Below are positions 1-5,499 of a stretch of 5,499 bases of DNA, piece after piece; the first letter of the stretch is position 1, and the number at the start of each line of letters is the position of its first letter. The notes beneath the pieces were generated by a model that was given only the letters and a program-made list of their open reading frames with translations, ran no database searches and was not told the DNA's origin. The position numbers and the translations under genes were made by a program. Source of the DNA: Gammaproteobacteria bacterium (lineage in GTDB: Bacteria; Pseudomonadota; Gammaproteobacteria; Eutrophobiales; Eutrophobiaceae). The stretch spans positions 1 through 5,499 of the forward strand of contig JABHFC010000166.1 of NCBI GenBank assembly GCA_018676275.1. The letters run 5' to 3'.

Positions 1-285
1 AAGCTTGTTTTTTTTGCCGGTATTATTGTTGCCAATATTACTTTTCTTTTTTTGATGCCAACTTACCGAGCTCTCACTGCTTTTGTCGACCCCCTCGGTA
101 GACTGGCCGTGGGTTCGGTAGTGATGCAAACAGCCGGTACCGCGATAGCCCCATCACTGGCGGGAAGTATCCTCTTGTTGGGAGGTGGCTATGCGGGTAT
201 TGGCATCGTGTCATTTTTATTGATCATGGCTTCATGTATTTTAGTATGGAGGGTGGCGCGTCAGGCGGATGCCGCGAGAAAATAA
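1..285 (+). CDS. MFS transporter, C-terminal fragment (partial at left edge)
   Basis: The reading frame is open from the first base of the window and ends at TAA 283-285, giving 94 residues with no start codon in view; the ATG at 52 is internal. Three hydrophobic segments are visible: roughly residues 3-20, 36-60 and 64-83. They are followed by a short basic tail (WRVARQADAARK) that fits a cytoplasmic C-terminus. The stretch DPLGRLAVG...GTAIAPSLAG (about 30-55) resembles the loop and helix pattern before the penultimate helices of major facilitator superfamily permeases, with a D-P-x-G-R turn and a helix rich in small residues. I infer TM10 to TM12 of a 12-helix inner-membrane secondary transporter. 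The substrate cannot be told from this part. The gene is convergent with the hydantoinase operon, so it is transcribed separately. Another 12-helix carrier family is possible but less likely. Confidence 0.72.
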   Translation, partial: KLVFFAGIIVANITFLFLMPTYRALTAFVDPLGRLAVGSVVMQTAGTAIAPSLAGSILLLGGGYAGIGIVSFLLIMASCILVWRVARQADAARK

Positions 286-325
286 CATGGCGAGTACTAA
301 ATGATTAATCCAGACAGGGGATAGC
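286..325. other. Short spacer after the MFS gene; no terminator seen
   Basis: These 40 bases separate the MFS stop codon from the minus-strand gene remnant. I see no GC-rich hairpin followed by a T-run on either strand, so no intrinsic terminator can be assigned to the MFS gene. On the minus strand, the frame of the upstream remnant meets stops here (TAA at 328-326, then another a few codons on), so this is where recognisable similarity ends. If the remnant is real, the deletion or rearrangement junction should lie in or near this spacer. Confidence 0.4.
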
Positions 326-523
326 TTAGCTAACACAATAACGAATATGGGAAATAATTTCTTCAAACAAACCTTTGAGGTAAACGATCAATACTGATTC
401 GTCGGTTTGCAGAGAAAGTTGTTCAACCATGCGCTCGGCAAGTCTCTGTCAGTTTATATCTTGTTTTTCAGCTGGGTATGCGGGATGACTGGATAGCAAT
501 AACAATAAATACAGATGATCGAA
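326..523 (-). pseudogene. Remnant of an exported protein gene behind hyuB, possibly aminopeptidase-like
   Basis: Immediately after the hyuB stop, and in the same frame, the minus strand reads 24 codons (523-452), a TGA (451-449), then 40 codons (448-329) ending at TAA 328-326. The first part contains LYLLLLLSSHPAYPAEKQD, which looks like a signal-peptide core and cleavage region although no ATG precedes it. The part after TGA contains QRLAERMVEQLSLQ and GLFEEIISHIRY, with codon choice like the neighbouring genes. Replacing the TGA by Trp gives D-I-N-W-Q-R-L-A-E-R, which resembles the start of mature exported aminopeptidase-type proteins (pattern W-x-x-L-A-E-x-hydrophobic-V). That resemblance is from memory and unverified. 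No start codon, one nonsense codon and an abrupt end all argue for a decayed 5' fragment of a former third operon gene. Alternatives are a short real ORF from ATG 430 (34 residues), a sequencing error, or chance. Confidence 0.45.
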
Positions 524-2173
524 TTAATTGTCAGGATCAATTTCTACATCATAATCTTTTTTCGCGCCGATCACGCTGATAAACCCGTTTCGATAATCTT
601 CTACAATTTTTTCAAATGGTCGCTTCGCGGGTTCTCCAAATCCGCCACCACCAGCTTCCTGTATGGTAAATTTTTCTCCAGGACCGAGGGTATGTATTCC
701 TTTTGGTGAGATGGCATCGTCGTTTATTCTGAATTCGCGCAAACCGCCCTCTTTTCCACCCGCATAACCACTGGCCGGAAATTCCGTGCGCAGACCAAAC
801 AAGGAAAGGTTGATCGGATTGCCCGTGTTGTTCTGTAACAGTATCTCCTGACCCGTACCGCCGCGGTATTCTCCGGCGCCACCAGAATCCGGCAATATGC
901 GTCGTTCCAATACGGCTACTTCAGTTTCATCCTCCCAGATTTCACTGGACACCAACGCACAGTTTGTTGGTGCCGGTGTGGTTTGCTGTCCGTCCAGTTC
1001 AGTCATACCACCAATACCGCCAGTGGCGAAGTACTGATCCAGTAATTTACGACCGTCTTGTTTTTTGCCGTTAAACACGACTGTCATGGCCATACCTGTC
1101 TCTGCCTGAACGGCTTCTGGAATCGCCTTTGCAAATGCACCCATTAGTAATGGTACGACATACCATCCCACGGTGTTTCGACCGCAGGTAGCAGCAGGGT
1201 GTTGTGCATTGAGAATGCAATCCTCGGGTGCGACGACTTCCATTGGTAGCACGTTGGCGAGATTATTTGGAATTGATGGTGTGGTCAGACATTTCAAGGT
1301 GTAAGCACACCACGAACGTGTATAGCAAATAGGGACATTGATCGCGTAGGGCACAATGGAACTGCTGCCAGCAAAATCAACAGTTATGGTATCTGCCTTT
1401 ATTTCCAAGGAGCACTTTAGCAGCAATGCTTCTTCGTCCTGTGTTTCGACTTTCAGTTGATTGCTATAAACACCATCAGGCATAGCCTGTATCTTTTCCC
1501 GAATGGCGCTATCTGATTGTCGAATGATGCCGTCTGCGACACCTTGCAGGTCATCCAGTTCGTATTGGTCTAACAATTCGTTTAGTTTTAATCCGCCAAC
1601 GTAAGTGCCGGAGATGTTAGCCATAATATCTCCCATTACCTGCTCAGGTGCACGGACGTTGTTATTGATTATGTCCAGCAGATCTTCATTGACTTCGCCA
1701 CGTTTATAAATTTTTATCGGGGGAATAAGCAGACCTTCCTCATAGACTTCCTTGTTTAAAGTGGAAGAGCCTCTACCACCGACATCGACAAGATGAGTAA
1801 TGGTCATGACAAAACCGATAATGCTTCCATTTCGAAACACAGGTCTCAAAACATTAACATCGGGAATATGTCCGGTTCCGATCCAGGGATCATTGGTAAT
1901 GATGACATCACCGTCTTGCAGTTCTTCAACAGGGAATTTCTGTAGCAGCTTCTCAATGGTATAAAAGGCAGTGCCGGTAAAAGCTGGTGTGCTTTGTGAA
2001 CCCTGGGCAATGGGGCGACCTAAGCTGTCAAAAATAACCGCACCAACATCCCAGGCTTCCCTCACCGTAATTGAAAAAGAGGTGCGAACCAGCGTCAGTA
2101 GAATCTCATCTGCTATGGAAATCAGATGATCCCAGACAATACCCAGTGTGATTGTGTCAATTTTCCTTGTCAT
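524..2173 (-). CDS. hyuB: Hydantoinase B / oxoprolinase-family B subunit (HyuB-like)
   Basis: This 549-residue protein matches the Hydantoinase_B family over its whole length and is of usual size. It is the partner subunit of ATP-dependent hydantoinases, oxoprolinases, caprolactamase and acetone/acetophenone carboxylases. Visible signatures are NDPWIGTGHIPDVNVLRPVF (94-113), THLVDVGG (126-133), EEGLLIPP...NNNVRAPEQVMGD, a central CLTTPSIPNN, PDSGGAGEYRGGTG (428-441) and a C-terminal GGGGFGEP (508-515) followed by the typical terminal helix. H102, D105 and H127 sit where the related acetone carboxylase alpha subunit binds its metal, so a metal-dependent site is likely. I chose ATG 2173, four bases after the hyuA stop, which implies translational coupling. 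An in-frame TTG at 2194 would add seven residues overlapping hyuA but has no ribosome site and adds no conserved sequence. No signal peptide is present, so it is cytosolic. The substrate cannot be assigned: N-methylhydantoin, 5-oxoproline, a lactam or a ketone are all possible. Confidence 0.93.
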   Translation of the reverse strand: MTRKIDTITLGIVWDHLISIADEILLTLVRTSFSITVREAWDVGAVIFDSLGRPIAQGSQSTPAFTGTAFYTIEKLLQKFPVEELQDGDVIITNDPWIGTGHIPDVNVLRPVFRNGSIIGFVMTITHLVDVGGRGSSTLNKEVYEEGLLIPPIKIYKRGEVNEDLLDIINNNVRAPEQVMGDIMANISGTYVGGLKLNELLDQYELDDLQGVADGIIRQSDSAIREKIQAMPDGVYSNQLKVETQDEEALLLKCSLEIKADTITVDFAGSSSIVPYAINVPICYTRSWCAYTLKCLTTPSIPNNLANVLPMEVVAPEDCILNAQHPAATCGRNTVGWYVVPLLMGAFAKAIPEAVQAETGMAMTVVFNGKKQDGRKLLDQYFATGGIGGMTELDGQQTTPAPTNCALVSSEIWEDETEVAVLERRILPDSGGAGEYRGGTGQEILLQNNTGNPINLSLFGLRTEFPASGYAGGKEGGLREFRINDDAISPKGIHTLGPGEKFTIQEAGGGGFGEPAKRPFEKIVEDYRNGFISVIGAKKDYDVEIDPDN

Positions 2174-2177
2174 AATA

Positions 2178-4274
2178 TTAAGCTGGCTTTGCAATCAGAT
2201 TAAGATTGTTATCAATTTCAACTACATCGCCCTCAAAAAATACCGATGTGGTTTCATGGTCCTCTATTAATAGTGGGCCGGTCAGTTTTTCTCCGGCTTG
2301 CAGAGCATAGCGGTTGAAAACTGGCCAATCGACATATATGTCTTCCTTAAAAGAAAACACTTTTCTGTTACCAACGCTAGCATTGCCGCCGTCTTTATGT
2401 TCGTCAAATGTATAGTTGCCTATTGAATTTGAGTCAACAGTGGTGACTTCCGCTTTCCAGCTAATTATTTCGATTTCCTGCTCAGGGAAACATGTGAAGA
2501 ACTGCTTTTCGTATGCCTGGCTAAATAACTGTGTTAAAGATTCATAAGTTTCATCAAGATCCTCATCTACAGGCAGGTTAATTTCAATTTCAAAGCCTTG
2601 TCCCGTGTAACGCATATCCAGACGTCTGGCAACTTTAGGCTCATTAACACTCACCTTATTCTGAGAAATTATTTGCAGTATCCTGTTTTCCAATTCCTTA
2701 AACTGAAGTTTAAAATCTTCTTTTGTTAGGTCAGTGAGTGCAACGCGATATGATTGTAATGACTCAAAGGAAATTGGAGCTGTCAATAAACCCACCGCAG
2801 AGGCGACACCAGATGCAAGTGGGATGATTACTTTTTCAAGGCCAAGTTTTCGGGCAATTGCCATCGCATGTGCAGCAGCAGCTCCGCCAGTTATTACCAT
2901 TTGGCATTTACGATAATCAATTCCCCGTTCGGCGGAGTAATTTCTGATTGCGGCCAGGGTTTTTTCGTTGACAGATTCGTAAATCCCCCAGGCAGTGCGA
3001 GCTGCGCTCGTGTCAAGTTGAGCCGTCAGGTTCTTGGTAATTACCTTCTCAGCCATGGCGAGATTGATATCAAGCTCACCGCCTAAAAAATTATCTTTCC
3101 CATAGAAGCCTAAAAGCAGATTGGCATCGGCAGTTGTTGCCTGGTCACCGCCAAATCCGAAACAGGCAGGACCTGGATAGGCTCCCATACTTTCAGGACC
3201 AACCTGCAACATTCCGCGCTGATCTATACTCGCAATACTACAGCCACCGCTGGCTATTTCGACAAGATCGAATACCGGGGTAAACACAGGTAGTCCGCTA
3301 CCTTTCTTATTCTGATAGACACGACCAACTTCTATGTCATATCTTTTCCGGGCAATTCCATTTTTGATAACACCAAGTTTTGTCGTTGTACCACCCATGT
3401 CGAACATCAATAGCTCGGGACAATCACAGGTTTTGCTTATTTCATTACACATCAACACAGTTGCAGCTGAACCGGATGCAAGCATGCGTACCGGGTATTG
3501 GCGTGCAATGTCTGTATTGATCATTCCTCCATCGGAGACTATTAAAAATAGTTCTCCAGGGAAGCCATTATCCTGTAGCCATCCATCCAGTTCAGATAAA
3601 TAGGTTTTAAATATTGACTGTGTATAGGCATTTACAATTGTAGTTGTCCAACGCTCGTATTCTCTCACCGAGGAAAACACATCGGCCGAACTAGTAATGG
3701 AAATCTGAGGAAATTCACGACTTACTATTTCTCTTACTTTTTCTTCGTGTACAGAATTACGATAGGAATTGATAAAACAAATTGCGAGAGAGCTAATCTT
3801 GTGTTTATCAACCAGTTCCTGAACATTAGCTATTACTTCTGCTTCCGATATTTCTAATTCGATTTTTCCTCTACTATTAATGCGTTCTTTAATTTCCCGG
3901 CGCAGGGGAAGCGGGACGAGAGGTCTGGGGAACTCGATGCGAAAATCATACAGATCGTAACGCTGTTCTTTGCCTATATCGAATATCGAAATGAAACCTT
4001 TCGTGCAAAGTAGGCCGGTAGTGTCGCCTTTACGTTCAAGGATGGCATTAGCAATCAGGGTTGTCGCATGATTAATGCGTGAAACTTGTGATAGTTGTAC
4101 ATCGGCTTTCGCAATTAACGTGACAACGCCATCACGTACAGACTGTAATGGGTTTTCCGGTGTGGTTAATTGTTTGTGTACGAACAGCCTTTTATTGTCC
4201 CGATCGAATAGCGAAAAATCGGTAAACGTGCCGCCAATATCAATACCAATTTGAAATTGTTGAGTCTGATTCAT
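2178..4274 (-). CDS. hyuA: Hydantoinase A / oxoprolinase-family ATP-binding subunit (HyuA-like)
   Basis: This 698-residue protein is full length for HyuA-type subunits and carries the ASKHA-fold ATP site. Phosphate loop 1 is GIDIGGTFTDF (10-20). It is followed by HATTLIANAILERKG (69-83), SVREYERWTTTIVNAY (202-217), phosphate loop 2 FDMGGTTTK (291-299), IASGGCSI (340-347) and GPESMGAYPGPACFGFGG (359-376), and the adenosine-side motif GGAAAAHA (463-470) with SGVASAVGLL after it. The order is Hydant_A_N, the Hydantoinase_A core (about 200-480), then a beta-rich C-terminal domain (about 500-698). In the family this subunit uses ATP to activate a carbonyl oxygen, and the B subunit completes the hydrolysis or carboxylation. 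GGAAAAHA departs from the common GGAGPLHA form. ATG 4274 starts just before the first motif, and I see no strong ribosome site. It is the first gene of the operon, and its TAA lies four bases before hyuB. The protein is cytosolic with no signal peptide. The reaction type is confident but the substrate is unknown. Confidence 0.94.
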   Translation of the reverse strand: MNQTQQFQIGIDIGGTFTDFSLFDRDNKRLFVHKQLTTPENPLQSVRDGVVTLIAKADVQLSQVSRINHATTLIANAILERKGDTTGLLCTKGFISIFDIGKEQRYDLYDFRIEFPRPLVPLPLRREIKERINSRGKIELEISEAEVIANVQELVDKHKISSLAICFINSYRNSVHEEKVREIVSREFPQISITSSADVFSSVREYERWTTTIVNAYTQSIFKTYLSELDGWLQDNGFPGELFLIVSDGGMINTDIARQYPVRMLASGSAATVLMCNEISKTCDCPELLMFDMGGTTTKLGVIKNGIARKRYDIEVGRVYQNKKGSGLPVFTPVFDLVEIASGGCSIASIDQRGMLQVGPESMGAYPGPACFGFGGDQATTADANLLLGFYGKDNFLGGELDINLAMAEKVITKNLTAQLDTSAARTAWGIYESVNEKTLAAIRNYSAERGIDYRKCQMVITGGAAAAHAMAIARKLGLEKVIIPLASGVASAVGLLTAPISFESLQSYRVALTDLTKEDFKLQFKELENRILQIISQNKVSVNEPKVARRLDMRYTGQGFEIEINLPVDEDLDETYESLTQLFSQAYEKQFFTCFPEQEIEIISWKAEVTTVDSNSIGNYTFDEHKDGGNASVGNRKVFSFKEDIYVDWPVFNRYALQAGEKLTGPLLIEDHETTSVFFEGDVVEIDNNLNLIAKPA

Positions 4275-4407
4275 TATTTACAATAATAATTTAAACGCAG
4301 TATTTGTGTGTGCAAAAGAAAACCATGAAGAAGTTATTTCAAAAATGTTGAATACGAACGATCAATTGTCATAACAAATCCCGGATTACAGGGAGACAAA
4401 CGATAAT

Positions 4408-4437
4408 ATTATTTCTCTTCTCATCTTGTCGTGTCAT
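4408..4437 (-). promoter_or_regulatory. Candidate sigma-70-type promoter of the hyuAB operon
   Basis: On the minus strand, ATGACA (4437-4432, five of six matches to TTGACA) is followed after 18 bases by AATAAT (4413-4408, five of six matches to TATAAT). Transcription would begin near 4400 and give a leader of about 125 bases before hyuA. One TCATCTTG copy (CAAGATGA on this strand, 4428-4421) lies inside the spacer between the two boxes, where a bound regulator could block polymerase. AT-rich DNA yields such matches by chance, so this remains a prediction. Confidence 0.38.
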
Positions 4438-4483
4438 CGCTTATGTAGTCGAGCTTTTATCCATCTAAGATGATGCAAGATGA
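4421..4483. repeat. AAGATGA/TCATCTT repeat cluster, candidate operator sites
   Basis: TCATCTTG at 4421-4428 is the exact reverse complement of CAAGATGA at 4476-4483. Between them lies CATCT-A-AGATG (4462-4472), a perfect short dyad. AAGATGA also occurs as a direct repeat at 4467-4473 and 4477-4483, exactly 10 bases apart, which places the copies on the same face of the helix. The outer copy falls within the candidate hyuA promoter spacer, and the others lie upstream of the candidate quinoprotein promoter. This arrangement suits a dimeric or cooperative regulator of both directions, but no regulator gene is in the window and the words are short. Confidence 0.35.
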
Positions 4484-4490
4484 CCTGTAT

Positions 4491-4524
4491 TTGAGTATTC
4501 CATAGATTGAAAAATATGTATACT
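4491..4524 (+). promoter_or_regulatory. Weak candidate promoter of the quinoprotein gene
   Basis: TATACT at 4519-4524 is a good -10-like hexamer (five of six matches to TATAAT). The -35 side is poor: TTGAGT at 4491-4496 would need a 22-base spacer, and the sequence at normal spacing is not consensus, so an activator may be required. The AAGATGA repeats lie just upstream. Transcription would begin near 4531. That would exclude the in-frame ATG at 4516 as a start and leave about 40 bases of leader before ATG 4570. Confidence 0.3.
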
Positions 4525-4569
4525 GCACACACTGACTCCATGATAAACCCAGTTATGATTTTAAGTCGA

Positions 4570-5499
4570 ATGAAAAATAATAGTTATAAAAAACAACAGT
4601 ATATAAGGTTTTCTTCAATACTTCTATTGTCTTTATCACTGTTCGCATGTTCTGAAAATGAGCAAAATAAAGTAAGTGACGACAAGGTCGTCACTGTGCA
4701 AACGAGTAAAATCGTTGAAAGTGATCAAGTAGACAGGGTTGCAGAACAGGATCACGCTATTAATGACCAGCACATGAACGGTTGGCCAACCTATGGCGGA
4801 CAATCTTCCGGGACCCAGTATTCAGGATTAGATCAAGTCAATCTGGATAATGTACAACAACTTGAAGTTGCCTGGACTTTTCACAGCGGTGAAACTTCCG
4901 ATGGCTCTGATGGTGTTGATCCTACTATTTATGAAATGACGCCGATATTCGCCAACAATACCTTGTATTCATGTACACCCTTTAACCATATTGTTGCACT
5001 CGATCCCGGCACGGGCACACAACGCTGGCGTTTCGACCCGAAAAAACCTGTCTCTGGTACTTATTCACATGCGAATTATTGTAGGGGAGTATCTTACTGG
5101 CAGTCGGAGAGTGATGAAGAAAGGGAGCAGATATGCGGCAGACGCGTATTCGAAGGAGCAGGTGATGGTTCATTAATTGCCGTCGACGCAGATACCGGCA
5201 AACTTTGTAGTGATTTCGGTGCTTCCGGTCAGATCGATTTAAACAAACTTGACTACAAGGGAGAGGGAAGTATCGCCTTAACCTCACCACCTGCTATTTA
5301 TAAAGATGTCGTTATTGTTGGCGGTACTATTCTTGACAATAAATGGAAGGATACGCCCGATGGCATCATTCGCGGCTTTGATACGCGAACAGGTAAGGAG
5401 TTGTGGAACTGGAACCCGATCCCCGAGCACCTGAGCGACCAGGTGGGTGGAGCGAATGTATGGGCACAAATGTCGGTTGATCTGGAAAGAGGGTGGGTG
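4570..5499 (+). CDS. PQQ-dependent dehydrogenase, glucose-dehydrogenase-like lipoprotein (partial at right edge)
   Basis: The frame runs 310 codons from ATG 4570 to the window end without a stop. Residues 1-27 form a lipoprotein signal: a basic N-region, hydrophobic 14-26, and lipobox LFAC with Cys27. Ser at +2 favours outer-membrane sorting. A polar linker (28-68) follows, then a quinoprotein beta-propeller: WPTYGGQSSGTQYSGLDQVN (72-91), TPIFANNTLYSCTPFNHIVALD (124-145), ALDPGTGTQRWRFDP, CRGVSYW (171-177), DGSLIAVDADTGKLC (199-213) and GIIRGFDTRTGKELW (265-279). CRGVSYW, the spacing of C171, C189 and C213, and GxIRGFD fit the PQQ domain of membrane glucose/quinate dehydrogenases rather than cytochrome-containing alcohol dehydrogenases. 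The usual multi-helix membrane anchor is absent. In-frame ATGs at 4516, 4540 and 4555 would only lengthen the N-region, and none has a ribosome site; AAG just before 4570 is weak. It likely oxidises a sugar or alcohol on the periplasmic side. The substrate is unknown, and the later catalytic residues lie beyond the window. Confidence 0.88.
   Translation, partial: MKNNSYKKQQYIRFSSILLLSLSLFACSENEQNKVSDDKVVTVQTSKIVESDQVDRVAEQDHAINDQHMNGWPTYGGQSSGTQYSGLDQVNLDNVQQLEVAWTFHSGETSDGSDGVDPTIYEMTPIFANNTLYSCTPFNHIVALDPGTGTQRWRFDPKKPVSGTYSHANYCRGVSYWQSESDEEREQICGRRVFEGAGDGSLIAVDADTGKLCSDFGASGQIDLNKLDYKGEGSIALTSPPAIYKDVVIVGGTILDNKWKDTPDGIIRGFDTRTGKELWNWNPIPEHLSDQVGGANVWAQMSVDLERGWV

Larger units (their letters stand above)
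4275..4569. promoter_or_regulatory. Divergent control region between hyuA and the quinoprotein gene
   Basis: The 295 bases separate two genes transcribed away from each other, so both promoters should lie here. The region is AT-rich. It holds candidate sigma-70-type boxes for each strand, repeats of AAGATGA/TCATCTT (listed separately), a perfect 10-bp palindrome ATAATATTAT at 4403-4412, a short dyad AATCC-C-GGATT at 4377-4387 and an inverted TTGT/ACAA pair at 4366-4377. I see no riboswitch, tRNA or small-RNA signature. The minus-strand leader between the candidate hyuA start site and ATG 4274 would be roughly 125 bases, long for a simple leader. It contains only two tiny ORFs without convincing ribosome sites. 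Confidence 0.6.

Noticed and set aside
368..409. CAAACC...GGTTTG outer stem around an ACGATCA/TGATTCGT hairpin, as a terminator between the convergent genes
   Set aside because: The stem is AT-rich and bulged, no T-run follows on either strand, and the sequence is better explained as part of the minus-strand gene remnant.
515..709. 64-codon plus-strand ORF opposite the hyuB 3' end
   Set aside because: It lies antisense inside a well-conserved gene, has no ribosome site and no recognisable protein features.
2734..3603. Three plus-strand ORFs (2734-2916, 2868-3086, 3334-3603) opposite hyuA
   Set aside because: They are antisense shadows of conserved hyuA motifs; for example, the alanine/serine-rich parts mirror the GGAAAAHA region.
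4334..4372. 12-codon minus-strand ORF (MTIDRSYSTFLK) in the hyuA leader, plus a second 11-codon ORF at 4290-4325, as regulatory uORFs
   Set aside because: There is no convincing ribosome site, no run of a single amino acid and no paired hairpins to suggest attenuation; such tiny ORFs are expected by chance.
4403..4412. Perfect palindrome ATAATATTAT as an operator
   Set aside because: It is built only of A and T in AT-rich DNA and overlaps the candidate -10 box, so it is probably a by-product of that box.
4982..5469. Minus-strand ORFs 4982-5290 and 5284-5469 and the plus-strand ORF 4991-5176
   Set aside because: All overlap the quinoprotein frame, which runs open to the window end with clear family motifs. 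The Arg/Cys/His-rich translations are typical of shadow frames.

Overview
The window is bacterial. Its composition is only moderately G+C-rich, Shine-Dalgarno sequences are weak, and it encodes an exported PQQ-type quinoprotein lipoprotein. Together these suggest a Gram-negative organism, most plausibly a (marine-type) gammaproteobacterium. The taxonomic guess is inference only, since no rRNA or other marker gene is present.

Layout. Positions 1-285 (+) hold the C-terminal end of a major facilitator superfamily (MFS) transporter that enters from the left edge. Positions 286-325 are a short spacer. Positions 326-523 (-) look like non-coding DNA at first sight. Read on the minus strand, directly behind the second hydantoinase gene, they give a 65-codon stretch interrupted by one TGA. 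It resembles the signal peptide and N-terminus of an exported protein and is probably a decayed, truncated gene. Positions 524-2173 (-) and 2178-4274 (-) are a two-gene operon encoding the B and A subunits of an ATP-dependent hydantoinase/oxoprolinase/carboxylase-family enzyme. Positions 4275-4569 are a divergent control region with candidate promoters for both directions and a set of AAGATGA/TCATCTT repeats. From 4570 (+) a lipoprotein quinoprotein related to the PQQ domain of membrane-bound glucose dehydrogenase runs off the right edge.

How the parts may work together. The A subunit supplies the ATP-dependent step and the B subunit the metal-containing partner step on a small carbonyl, lactam or cyclic-imide-like substrate that cannot be named from sequence. 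The quinoprotein would oxidise an alcohol, sugar or aldehyde-type substrate on the periplasmic side. Divergent transcription from one 295-bp region with shared repeats makes co-regulation of the oxidase and the HyuAB-type enzyme plausible but unproven. The MFS gene is convergent with the operon and need not be functionally linked.

No RNA genes, CRISPR arrays, insertion sequences or origins were recognised. I did not find a clear-cut new system. The points most worth a second look are the hidden gene remnant after hyuB, the lipoprotein (rather than multi-pass membrane) form of the glucose-dehydrogenase-like quinoprotein, and the repeat-bearing divergent promoter region.
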